Of a DNA stretch of 64,000 nt, positions 9,417 to 17,272 are shown in pieces. The number at the start of each line of letters is the position of its first letter. Position 1 is the stretch's first letter. A model generated the notes under the pieces. It was not told the origin of the DNA. It searched no databases and worked only from the letters and a program-made list of their open reading frames with translations. The stretch covers positions 62,001-126,000 of the forward strand of contig NZ_JAJNEL010000002.1 of the NCBI RefSeq assembly GCF_029428675.1. The letters run 5' to 3'. This DNA comes from Streptomyces sp. JH14 (GTDB lineage Bacteria; Actinomycetota; Actinomycetes; Streptomycetales; Streptomycetaceae). Both the position numbers and the translations under genes were made by a program.

Positions 9417-9743
9417 TCAGTCGGCGACGATGCGGACCGCACCCGACGCGTACTCCCGCTGCCGCACCACGCGGTACCAGCCCCTGGGCAGCGGGATCGC
9501 CGCATGCTCCTCGTGCACCACCCGCCCGCCCTCGGGGAGATGGAGCAGCATCGGGCCCAAGGCGCCCGCCTCGCGCATCAGCCGGCCGGGCCCCTGGACC
9601 GCATGCGCATGACCGGTGACCTCGCCCAGCGCGAGCACCATCCGTCCCCGCGCGTCACGTGGTTCTCCCGGCGCGTCCACGAAGTGCGCGGGCACTGCGG
9701 ACTCGTCCAACGCCACGATCAGTACATCGCCCTGCCGGTACAC
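9417..9743 (-). CDS. Small conserved protein with RQGDVLI and TGHAH motifs
   Basis: The 108-aa protein begins MYRQGDVLIVALDES and has a central LALGEVTGHAHAV, where the HxH could bind metal, then two short beta strands. Proteins with the same RQGDVL...GEVTGHAH layout occur beside DUF6745-type genes in other bacteria, to my recollection, but no function is established. The GTG start at 9743 has a very good ribosome site (GGAGGGGAG, about 8 bases away). It is the first gene of the minus-strand pair with DUF6745, and its start faces the STM4015-type gene across 164 bp. Confidence 0.65.
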   Translation of the reverse strand: MYRQGDVLIVALDESAVPAHFVDAPGEPRDARGRMVLALGEVTGHAHAVQGPGRLMREAGALGPMLLHLPEGGRVVHEEHAAIPLPRGWYRVVRQREYASGAVRIVAD

Positions 9744-9813
9744 AGACGTCTCCCCTCCACGGTGGCACCCCCTGTGCCGACCGTGCGGAAAACGCTACGG
9801 GCAGGGTCTGACA

Positions 9814-9829
9814 ATCGGTCACGACCGAT
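9814..9829. promoter_or_regulatory. Palindrome in the divergent promoter region of the STM40xx cassette
   Basis: ATCGGTC-ac-GACCGAT is a perfect 7-bp inverted repeat centred between the small TGHAH protein and the first STM4015-type gene. It is placed to control both directions. No matching regulator gene is nearby. Confidence 0.4.
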
Positions 9830-9907
9830 CCCGCTTGCCACGTTGTCAGTGCCGCTTGATAGACCTTGCGGTCATCAGCCGTCTTCCAGACTCAGGAGCT
9901 CAGGGCC

Positions 9908-10864
9908 ATGTCCGGTGTGGATCATCTGCACGAGTTGCTCGGCCTTCCGGCCGTCGACTTCCGGCACACGACGAACGAGGCCCCGGCGCAGGCCGCCGAC
10001 GCCGTGGCCTGGCGCATCGCGGTCGACCCGTACGACGACGAGTCCGAGATGACCTGGGAGGAGGCGTTCCAGGCATTCCTCGGGGCCGTCGACCCGGCCG
10101 GCGTGCGGGCTCTGATCATCGGCCAGTGGGGCGAGTCGAGCGAGGAGACGTCGTCCTACCCGATCGGTCTGGTGATCGCCGCGGCCGGCCGGCTGACCTC
10201 GCTGGAGGCGATCTTCGTCGGTGACATGACGCGCGAGCAGGACGAGATCTCCTGGATCGAGCAGTCCGATGTCACCGCGCTGCTCACCGCGTTCCCCGCC
10301 CTGCTCGAGCTGGGCGTGCGCGGCGGCATGTGTCTGGCCTTCTCCCCGTCGCGGCACGAGCGGCTGCGTTCCCTGACCATCGAGACCGGCGGACTTCCGG
10401 TCGAGGTGATCCGCGGCATCCTGGACAGCGAGCTGCCCTCGCTGGAGCGGCTCGATCTCTGGCTGGGCGTCTCCGAGTACGGTGGCGACGCCGACGTCGC
10501 GGACCTGGCCCCGCTGCTCTCCGGCTCGCGCTTCCCCCGGCTGCACCACCTCGGCCTGCGCAACAGCGAGTTGCAGAACGAGATCGCCGTCGCCGTCGCG
10601 GGCGCCCCGGTCGTCGCCCAGCTCCGCACCCTCGGCCTGTCGAACGGCACGCTGGGCGACGAGGGCGCGGCCGCGTTGCTCGAGGGCCAGCCGCTGACCC
10701 ACCTCGAACAGCTCGATCTGCACCACCACTTCCTCACCGAGCCGATGGAGCGCCGGATCAAGGAGGCGCTGGAGCCGCACGGCGTGAAGGTCGATCTCTC
10801 CGAACGCGAGGAGCCGTGGGGCGGCCGCGGGATCGAAGGCCGCTACACCACGGTTGCGGAGTGA
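9908..10864 (+). CDS. STM4015 family leucine-rich-repeat-like protein, copy 1
   Basis: The 318-aa protein matches the STM4015 family, which always travels with STM4011-STM4014 as far as I know. The N-terminal half contains WEEAFQAFLGAVDPAGVRAL and IGQWGES. The C-terminal half has regularly spaced leucine-rich units (LERLDLWLGV, LHHLGLRNSEL, LRTLGLSNGTL, LEQLDLHHHFL), consistent with a ribonuclease-inhibitor-like LRR solenoid for protein binding. No catalytic motif is seen. The ATG at 9908 has AGGAG about 9 bases upstream. It is the first of six plus-strand genes and a paralogue of the next gene. Confidence 0.82.
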   Translation: MSGVDHLHELLGLPAVDFRHTTNEAPAQAADAVAWRIAVDPYDDESEMTWEEAFQAFLGAVDPAGVRALIIGQWGESSEETSSYPIGLVIAAAGRLTSLEAIFVGDMTREQDEISWIEQSDVTALLTAFPALLELGVRGGMCLAFSPSRHERLRSLTIETGGLPVEVIRGILDSELPSLERLDLWLGVSEYGGDADVADLAPLLSGSRFPRLHHLGLRNSELQNEIAVAVAGAPVVAQLRTLGLSNGTLGDEGAAALLEGQPLTHLEQLDLHHHFLTEPMERRIKEALEPHGVKVDLSEREEPWGGRGIEGRYTTVAE

Positions 10865-10870
10865 GGCGCG

Positions 10871-11842
10871 ATGACCGACATCGGACATCCCGAGTCCTTC
10901 CACGGCCTGCCGGTCCTCACACTGCCCGGACCCGCCCGGCCGGGCGCTGATCCGCTCCCAGCGGCCGATGCGGTCGCCTGGCGGCTGGAATCCGCCTGGG
11001 AGGGTGATCTGACGTTCGCCGCGCTGTGGGAGCACTTCCTCGACACGGTGGACACGACCCAGGTACGTGCCCTGCTGATCGGCCCCTGGTGGCAGGAGGA
11101 CTACAGCCCCTTCGCGCCGGTCGTCGGGCTGCTGTGTGCTCACGCGGACCGTTTCCCGGCCCTGAGGGCGCTCTTCCTCGCCGATGTCGTCAGTGAGGAG
11201 TGCGAGGTCTCGTGGCTGGAGATGCCGGACATCACCCCGGTGGTCGAGGCGTTCGGACAGTTGGAGGAGCTGACGGTCCGCGGGTGCGGTGAGCCGATCG
11301 CAGGCACGGAGACCCTCGCTCTGCGGCCGGTGCGGCACCAGGCGCTGCGATCCCTGCGGTTCGAGTCGGGCGGGCTTCCGGCCGGCGTCGTGCGGGCGAT
11401 CGGCGGATCGGAGCTGCCGGCGCTGGAACGTCTCGAACTCTGGCTGGGCGTCCCGGAGTACGGCGGCGATGCGACGGTCGACGACCTCGCTCCGCTGCTG
11501 TCGGGTGGCGCGTTCCCGAAGCTGCGCCATCTGGGGCTGCAGAACAGTGAGATCCAGGACGAGATCGCGACAGCGGTGGCCGCCGCCCCGGTCGTCGCCC
11601 AACTGCAGTCGCTCTCCCTTGCGATGGGGACCCTGAGCGACATCGGCGCCGAGGCGCTGCTCGCCGGCCAGCCGCTCACCCATCTGACGTTGCTGGATCT
11701 GCACCATCACTACATCAGTGACCCGTTGGTCGACCGGCTCCGGCGCCTGGTCGGACCCGACTGCGTGAACAGCGAACCGGACGAGGTGGAGTACGGGGAT
11801 CCGGACGAGGACGGCGAGCGCTATGTCGCCGTCTCCGAGTAG
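10871..11842 (+). CDS. STM4015 family leucine-rich-repeat-like protein, copy 2
   Basis: This 323-aa paralogue of the preceding gene starts 6 bp after it. The segment with LWLGVPEYGGDA, then DDLAPLLSG, LRHLGLQNSEIQ and APVVAQLQSLSL is nearly the same as in copy 1, so a tandem duplication is clear. The N-terminal part has diverged more, and this copy has an acidic C-terminus. Like copy 1 it looks like an LRR scaffold rather than an enzyme. Its last 20 bases overlap the ATP-grasp-like gene. Confidence 0.82.
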   Translation: MTDIGHPESFHGLPVLTLPGPARPGADPLPAADAVAWRLESAWEGDLTFAALWEHFLDTVDTTQVRALLIGPWWQEDYSPFAPVVGLLCAHADRFPALRALFLADVVSEECEVSWLEMPDITPVVEAFGQLEELTVRGCGEPIAGTETLALRPVRHQALRSLRFESGGLPAGVVRAIGGSELPALERLELWLGVPEYGGDATVDDLAPLLSGGAFPKLRHLGLQNSEIQDEIATAVAAAPVVAQLQSLSLAMGTLSDIGAEALLAGQPLTHLTLLDLHHHYISDPLVDRLRRLVGPDCVNSEPDEVEYGDPDEDGERYVAVSE

Positions 11843-12977
11843 CGCGCTCGGCTCGGCGCCGCGTTTCGCCGTCGTCGGCAATCGCGGGAACCGCCGGGTC
11901 ACGCTGTTCCAGGACGCGGTGCGCGCCGCCGGGCTGCCCGCCGCCCGGGTCGTGCCCTGGCTGGATGTGCTGCGCGGCCGGGCGGCATTCCGGCCGGGCG
12001 AGACCGTACGGATGGACTCGCCCGGTGAGGACGCCGAGGTGGAGCAACTCCTGCGGGCGGTCGACGATCCGACGAGGGTCGAGGGCAGCGCCCTCTGGTA
12101 CGACCGGTTCACCGGAGCCGTACGGGAGGTCGCACGAGCCGCATCGGCGGCCGGCGCCGAGTTGCTGGACGACCCGGACGATGTCGCGGTTCTGTTCGAC
12201 AAGCGGCTCTGCCATGCCGTGCTGAACGGCGCCGGAGTTCCCGTACCCGCGTCCGCGACCTCCGGGGCCGCGGCGCCCCCGGTGCGCGGCTGGGCGGATG
12301 TCCGTGCGCTGATGGTGGCGCACCGCATGCCACGGGCCTTCGTGAAGCTCGCGCACGGATCGTCCGCCTCGGGGGTGCTGGCCGTGGAGACGGCCGGACC
12401 GGGCCGGGTGCGGGCGACGACGTCGGTGGAACGCGACGCGGCCGGACGGCTCTTCAACTCGCTGCGGGTGCGGCGCTGTACGACGGAGGGCGAGGTGGCC
12501 GCGGTCATCGACACGCTGGCGCCGGACGGGCTGCACATCGAGCGCTGGCTGCCCAAGGCGTCTCAGCGCGGGCGGTCGGCGGATCTGCGGGTCGTGGTGG
12601 TGGCGGGCCGTGCGACCCATGCCGTCGTACGGACCAGCCGCTCCCCCATGACCAATCTGCACCTCGGCGGCGAGCGCGGAAGTCTCGACGAGGCGCGCGC
12701 GGCCGTCGAGGCGGCGGGTGGCAGCTGGTCCGGGGCCCTCGCCGTGTGCGAGCGGGCTGCCGCCTGCTTCCCGGACACGCTGTGCGTGGCCGTCGATCTG
12801 CTGCCCGCGACGGGCTGGCGGCGGTTCGCCGTCGGCGAGGTCAATGCCTTCGGCGATCTGCTGCCGCGCCTGACCGGCCTGCCGGGCAGCGGAGCCGAGG
12901 GCCTGGACACCTATGCGGCGCAGGTCGCCGCCGTACTGAACAGAGCAAGGAACCGCCGTGCAACCGCCACCGTCTGA
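11823..12977 (+). CDS. STM4014 family ATP-grasp-like protein
   Basis: The 384-aa protein begins with FAVVGNRGNRRVTLFQDAVR, a pre-ATP-grasp Rossmann-like segment. It follows with DPDDVAVLFDKRLCHAVL, a lysine-bearing FVKLAHGSSASGVLAVE like the ATP-binding strand-lysine of ATP-grasp enzymes, and near the end FAVGEVNAFGDLLPRL, whose E-x-N fits Mg-ATP coordination. ATP-grasp enzymes join a carboxylate to an amine or thiol through an acyl phosphate. The substrate here is unknown. The start overlaps the upstream gene by 20 bp and the next gene starts inside its end. Confidence 0.8.
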   Translation: MSPSPSSALGSAPRFAVVGNRGNRRVTLFQDAVRAAGLPAARVVPWLDVLRGRAAFRPGETVRMDSPGEDAEVEQLLRAVDDPTRVEGSALWYDRFTGAVREVARAASAAGAELLDDPDDVAVLFDKRLCHAVLNGAGVPVPASATSGAAAPPVRGWADVRALMVAHRMPRAFVKLAHGSSASGVLAVETAGPGRVRATTSVERDAAGRLFNSLRVRRCTTEGEVAAVIDTLAPDGLHIERWLPKASQRGRSADLRVVVVAGRATHAVVRTSRSPMTNLHLGGERGSLDEARAAVEAAGGSWSGALAVCERAAACFPDTLCVAVDLLPATGWRRFAVGEVNAFGDLLPRLTGLPGSGAEGLDTYAAQVAAVLNRARNRRATATV

Positions 12978-13887
12978 AACCAGCCCTTCCCCTGCCGGCG
13001 CCGGAAGCCCGGGCGCCCGTGGCAACGCCCCCGGCGACTCCCGGGACGACGCGCGTGACCGGGACCCGGACATGAGCGAGATCGTGGGCAGCCACGATCT
13101 GCTGCTGATCACGCTCGACACCCTGCGGTACGACGTGGCGGCGGAGCTTGCCGCCGCCGGCCGCATCCCGTATCTGGCCCGTCATCTCCCGGGCGGCGCC
13201 TGGGAGAAGCGGCATGCCCCGGGCAGCTTCACCTACGCCTCCCACCAGGCGATCTTCGCGGGCTTCCTGCCGACACCCGCCGCCCCGGGCCCGCACCCGC
13301 GGCTGTTCGCGGCCCGTTTCGCGGGCAGCGAGACCACGGCTTCACGCACCTTCGTCTTCGACACCCCCGATCTGATGTCCGCTCTGGCCGGGATCGGCTA
13401 CCGCACGGTGTGCATCGGCGGCGTCGGCTTCTTCAACCGGCAGGGCCCGCTCGGTTCGGTGCTGCCCGGCATGTTCCAGGAGAGCCACTGGGAGCCGGAG
13501 TTCGGCGTCGCGTCGCCCACCTCCTTCGAGGCCCAGGTGACCCGGGCCGAGGAGGTCGTCGCTGCGCTCCCCGCTGAACAGCGGCTCTTCCTCTTCGTCA
13601 ACGTGTCGGCGCTGCACCAGCCCAACTGGTTCCACCTGCCGGGTGCCACCCGGGACGCGGGTGACACCCGCGCGACGCATGCCGCCGCCCTGGAGTACGT
13701 CGACGCGCACATCGGCCGGCTCTTCGCCGCCGCGAGCAGCCGCCGCCGTTGCTTCGCCGTCGTCTGCTCCGACCACGGCACGGCGTACGGCGACGACGGC
13801 TACACCGGTCACCGGCTCGGTCACGAGTCCGTCTGGACCGTTCCGTACGCACACTTCTTCCTGGAGCCGGGGGCCACCGCATGCTGA
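12958..13887 (+). CDS. STM4013/SEN3800 family hydrolase (alkaline-phosphatase superfamily fold)
   Basis: The 309-aa protein has DLLLITLDTLRYDVA as the first metal-binding strand, with the nucleophile position probably at the Thr of TLRYD. C-terminal metal ligands are plausible in FAVVCSDHGTAYGDDGYTGHRLGHES. These are features of the sulfatase/phosphatase/phosphoglycerate-mutase superfamily. The GTG at 12958 has AAGGA six bases upstream and overlaps the previous gene by 20 bp. The N-terminal 38 residues are low-complexity, so an ATG at 13072 (MSEIVGSHD) is a credible alternative closer to the usual family start. No signal peptide is present, so it acts in the cytosol. Confidence 0.8.
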   Translation: MQPPPSETSPSPAGAGSPGARGNAPGDSRDDARDRDPDMSEIVGSHDLLLITLDTLRYDVAAELAAAGRIPYLARHLPGGAWEKRHAPGSFTYASHQAIFAGFLPTPAAPGPHPRLFAARFAGSETTASRTFVFDTPDLMSALAGIGYRTVCIGGVGFFNRQGPLGSVLPGMFQESHWEPEFGVASPTSFEAQVTRAEEVVAALPAEQRLFLFVNVSALHQPNWFHLPGATRDAGDTRATHAAALEYVDAHIGRLFAAASSRRRCFAVVCSDHGTAYGDDGYTGHRLGHESVWTVPYAHFFLEPGATAC

Positions 13888-15251
13888 CGACCGCGCAGAC
13901 CACACGTCCGTACCAGAGCTATGTGTACGCCTATCCCCACAAGACGGCGTACGGAAAGCTCGCCGAACACCCTGCCGGGCGACCTGCGCTGCGTGAGCTG
14001 TGGGCGCAGGAGCGCAAGGACGTGCTGTCGCTCTATCTCCATATACCGTTCTGCGAGGTCCGTTGCGGCTTCTGCAATCTCTTCACCCGGATCGGCGCCC
14101 CCGGTGAGCTGACGACCCGCTACCTCGACGCGCTGGACCGGCAGGCCATGGCCGTCCGTGAGGCGCTGGGGGACGGCGAGCCGGTGCGGTTCGTGGCGGC
14201 GGCGTTCGGCGGCGGCACTCCCACCTTCCTGACCGCCGCCGAGCTCGAGCGGCTCTGCGACATCGCGGAACGGCGGATGGGCGCCGACCTGCGGTCCGTT
14301 CCGCTGTCGGTCGAGACGTCGCCGTCGACGGCGACCGCCGACCGGCTGGCCGTCCTCGCCGACCGCGGGACGACCCGGATCAGCATCGGCGTGCAGAGCT
14401 TCGTCGACGCCGAGGCCCGCGCGGCGGTCCGCCCGCAGCGCCGCGCCGACGTGGAGGCCGCGCTCGGCCGGATCCGGGACGCGGGCATCCCGGTCCTCAA
14501 CATCGACCTGATCTACGGCATCGACGGACAGACGGAGGGCAGCTGGCGCACCTCGCTGGACGCCGCGCTCGGCTGGCAGCCCGAGGAGCTCTATCTCTAT
14601 CCGCTGTACGTGCGCCCGCTGACCGGTCTGGGCCGGCTCGGCGCCGACGCAGGAGCCGCGGCAGCGGCGGACGCGGCGTGGGACGAGCAGCGGCTGCGGC
14701 TGTACCGCGCGGGCCGGGACCATCTCCTCGCCCACGGCTACGAGCAGGTTTCCATGCGTATGTTCCGGCGCACCGACGCCCCGCAGGAGGGCCCCACCGA
14801 CCATGCGTGCCAGACGGACGGCATGATCGGCCTGGGATGCGGCGCGCGTTCGTACAGCTCGCGGCTGCACTACTCGTTCGACTACGCGGTGGAGATGCGG
14901 GAGGTACGGGGGATCATCGACGACTACACCGCCACCGAGGACTTCTCGCGCGCCGAAGTGGGCCGGTATGTCGACGGCGACGAGGCGCGCAGACGCCATC
15001 TGCTGCAGTCGCTGCTCCAGGCCCGGGGTCTGCCATCGGACGACTACCGCGAGCGGTTCGGCACCTGGCCGGGTGACGACTTCCGCAGCGAGCTGGACCG
15101 GTTCGAGAGACGCGGCTGGCTGGACGGCGCCGCCGGCGCGGCCGGGCTGCTGCGGCTCTCCCCCGAGGGCCTCGCGCACTCCGACGCGCTGGGTCCCGAG
15201 CTGTTCTCCCCCGCCGTACGGGCCGCGATGGCCGCGTACGAACTGAAGTGA
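13881..15251 (+). CDS. STM4012 family radical SAM protein
   Basis: The 456-aa radical SAM enzyme has the [4Fe-4S] motif C58-x3-C62-x2-C65 (LHIPFCEVRCGFCNLF). This sits in the HemN-like context with downstream FGGGTPTFL, a SAM-binding glycine motif, SVETSPST and ISIGVQSF. HemN-type enzymes include coproporphyrinogen dehydrogenase and several methyltransferases; this branch has no assigned reaction. The ATG overlaps the preceding gene by 7 bp (ATGCTGA) and the final stop overlaps the STM4011 start by 4 bp, so translation is coupled on both sides. Confidence 0.87.
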   Translation: MLTTAQTTRPYQSYVYAYPHKTAYGKLAEHPAGRPALRELWAQERKDVLSLYLHIPFCEVRCGFCNLFTRIGAPGELTTRYLDALDRQAMAVREALGDGEPVRFVAAAFGGGTPTFLTAAELERLCDIAERRMGADLRSVPLSVETSPSTATADRLAVLADRGTTRISIGVQSFVDAEARAAVRPQRRADVEAALGRIRDAGIPVLNIDLIYGIDGQTEGSWRTSLDAALGWQPEELYLYPLYVRPLTGLGRLGADAGAAAAADAAWDEQRLRLYRAGRDHLLAHGYEQVSMRMFRRTDAPQEGPTDHACQTDGMIGLGCGARSYSSRLHYSFDYAVEMREVRGIIDDYTATEDFSRAEVGRYVDGDEARRRHLLQSLLQARGLPSDDYRERFGTWPGDDFRSELDRFERRGWLDGAAGAAGLLRLSPEGLAHSDALGPELFSPAVRAAMAAYELK

Positions 15252-16177
15252 GCGCCCCCATGGACCTGACGATCCTGTACCGCGGCCCGCTGGCGTCGTG
15301 CGACTACGACTGCCCGTACTGCCCGTTCGCCAAGCGGCGCGACAGCCCGGAGCAGTTGCGTGCGGACCATGCCGCGCTGGAGCGGTTCACCGCGTGGGCG
15401 GCGGCGCAGACCGGCGACCGGATCTCGGTGCTGTTCACGCCCTGGGGCGAAGGGCTGGTCCGTTCCTGGTACCGCCGGGCACTGGTCGAGCTGGCACAGC
15501 TGCCGCACATCGGGCGGGTCGCGATCCAGACCAACCTCAGCGGTCGTACACGGTGGCTGGCCGAGGCGGGCGGGACCGCACGCGACAGGATCGCGCTGTG
15601 GTGCACGTACCACCCGGGGCAGACTCCGTACGACCGGTTCCTCGCCAAGTGCCGTGAGCTGACCGTTCTGGGGGTTCGCCACAGCGTCGGTGTCGTCGGC
15701 CTCGACGGCCATCTCCACGAGGCGCGGCGGTTGCGCGCCGACCTGCCCGACGAGGTCTATCTCTGGGTCAATGCCGCGGAGGGCCACACCTACACGGACG
15801 AGGAGGCGGACCGCTGGACGGCCCTCGACCCGCTCTTCCCGTACAGCCGGCATCCGCACCGCTCGGCCGGAATGCCCTGCCGGACCGGCGAGTCGGTCAT
15901 CTCGGTGGACGGGGACGGGACGGTGCGCCGCTGCCACTTCGTCCCGGCCGAGCTCGGCAATCTCTACGACGGCAGCTACCGGCGGGCGTTGGGCCCGCGG
16001 TCCTGTCCGCTCGCGGTGTGCGACTGCCACATCGGATATGTGCATCTGGAGACGCTGCCGCTGTACGACGTCTTCGCCGGTGGCGTCCTGGAGCGCGTTC
16101 CGGCCGGCCCGTGGCACCCACCGGGGCGTGGGGAACGTCCATGGCCGCCGTTGTCCTCGATCGCCGGACGGTCCTGA
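15248..16177 (+). CDS. STM4011 family radical SAM protein with extra C-terminal cysteines
   Basis: The 309-aa protein has the radical SAM cluster motif C18-x3-C22-x2-C25 (ASCDYDCPYCPF). The C-terminus carries a second cysteine set: MPCRTGES, then VRRCHFVP, then CPLAVCDCHIGY. This is the spacing expected of a SPASM- or Twitch-like auxiliary iron-sulfur site, common in enzymes that modify peptides. The GTG at 15248 overlaps the previous stop (GTGA); an ATG at 15260 is an alternative. It is the last gene of the operon, followed by a bidirectional terminator. Confidence 0.85.
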   Translation: MSAPMDLTILYRGPLASCDYDCPYCPFAKRRDSPEQLRADHAALERFTAWAAAQTGDRISVLFTPWGEGLVRSWYRRALVELAQLPHIGRVAIQTNLSGRTRWLAEAGGTARDRIALWCTYHPGQTPYDRFLAKCRELTVLGVRHSVGVVGLDGHLHEARRLRADLPDEVYLWVNAAEGHTYTDEEADRWTALDPLFPYSRHPHRSAGMPCRTGESVISVDGDGTVRRCHFVPAELGNLYDGSYRRALGPRSCPLAVCDCHIGYVHLETLPLYDVFAGGVLERVPAGPWHPPGRGERPWPPLSSIAGRS

Positions 16178-16182
16178 GGAGA

Positions 16183-16218
16183 ACCGGACGGGCCCGCGGG
16201 GAAGCGGGCCCGTCCGGT
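16183..16218. terminator. Bidirectional terminator between STM4011 and GDSL genes
   Basis: A perfect 15-bp stem (ACCGGACGGGCCCGC and its complement) closes a 6-nt loop between two convergent genes. Confidence 0.75.
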
Positions 16219-16238
16219 GATCGCGTACGACGCGGCGA

Positions 16239-17102
16239 CTACAGCGGCAGCAGGTCGGGGCGCTTCGCCTCGACGTGGTCGCCGGAGGACTCGCCGCGAA
16301 GCCGCCGTCCGATCCACGGCACCAGATACTCGCGCGCCCAGTGGATGTCGTCGCGGCGCACTTCGAGCGTCCCGCGCTGAGCCTGCGGCGGCCACTCCTG
16401 GTCCGGGTCGGCCGGCACGTCGAGGCCGAGGACCTGGGCGGCGCGCAGCGCGACCCGGGTGTGTCCCTCGGGCGACAGATGGAGCCGGTCGTCGTCCCAG
16501 GCGCGCCTGTCCTGCACGGACCGGAGCGACCACAGGTCGAGGACCGGGCAGTCGTAGCGGTCGGCGATGGAGCGCACATGGGCGGTGTACGTGGCGATCT
16601 TGCCGCGCAGATGACGCAGCACGGGAACGCCGCGGGTGTCGAAGCCGGTGGTGACCATGACGGTGCCGACGGACCGGGTCAGTTCGGCGACCGCGCGCTC
16701 GAAACGCTCGGCCACGTCGTCGGGGTCGGTGCCGGGCCGGATGATGTCGTTGCCGCCCGCGCAGAAGCTCACCAGATCGGGGGCGAGTTCCTTGGCGCGC
16801 GGTACCTGCTCCTCGACGATCTGGTCGAGGAGGCGTCCGCGTACGGCGAGATTGGCGTACCGAAAATTCCCGTGGGGCGAGCCGGCGGATCCATCGGTTC
16901 CGCCGGTGTCCGTCGCTGCATCGGGGTCGGGGAGCTGGTCCGCGAGGAGTACCGCGAAGCGGTCCGCCCAGCCGACGAAGGCTCCGTCCGGACCCGGGTC
17001 ACCGACTCCCTCGGTGAAGCTGTCGCCAATCGCTGCGTACGACCCGATCGCGCCATACCGGTTACTGACGCCACGTTGATTTTTTCTCGAATCGTCTGCC
17101 AC
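16239..17102 (-). CDS. SGNH/GDSL hydrolase family protein
   Basis: The 287-aa esterase/lipase-like hydrolase shows all SGNH blocks: nucleophile S28 in AAIGDSFTEG, the glycine and asparagine of SFCAGGNDII, and the catalytic Asp/His pair in DDDRLHLSPEGHTRV. No signal peptide is visible, so it is likely cytosolic and may act on small acyl esters. The GTG start at 17102 has only a weak ribosome site. It is convergent with the STM4011 operon. Confidence 0.88.
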   Translation of the reverse strand: MADDSRKNQRGVSNRYGAIGSYAAIGDSFTEGVGDPGPDGAFVGWADRFAVLLADQLPDPDAATDTGGTDGSAGSPHGNFRYANLAVRGRLLDQIVEEQVPRAKELAPDLVSFCAGGNDIIRPGTDPDDVAERFERAVAELTRSVGTVMVTTGFDTRGVPVLRHLRGKIATYTAHVRSIADRYDCPVLDLWSLRSVQDRRAWDDDRLHLSPEGHTRVALRAAQVLGLDVPADPDQEWPPQAQRGTLEVRRDDIHWAREYLVPWIGRRLRGESSGDHVEAKRPDLLPL

Positions 17103-17207
17103 AAGGGCACATCCTGCACCGCCGAATGTGACCTACGCGACCGTAATAAGGGGTTGACGGGAGGTGACATAGACCACCCGGTCAGATTTTGGTAAAGGGG
17201 GAATAAG

Positions 17208-17243
17208 TGAAGGGGCGGTGCGCCGCCGCGCACCGCCCCTTCA
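17208..17243 (-). terminator. Terminator after the LysM-M23 gene
   Basis: A perfect 16-bp stem (arms 17208-17223 and 17228-17243) with a 4-nt loop, about 30 bp beyond the M23 gene stop. Confidence 0.75.
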
Positions 17244-17272
17244 CCCAGCCGTTCGGATCAGGCCTGATCGGA

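Noticed and set aside
9875..12556. 893-codon minus-strand open frame opposite the STM4015/STM4014 genes
   Set aside because: Antisense shadow; composition is typical of GC-rich reverse frames and the plus-strand genes have clear family matches and ribosome sites.
17103..17207. TTGACG as a -35 box for a plus-strand gene
   Set aside because: No plus-strand gene follows and no -10 lies at proper spacing.
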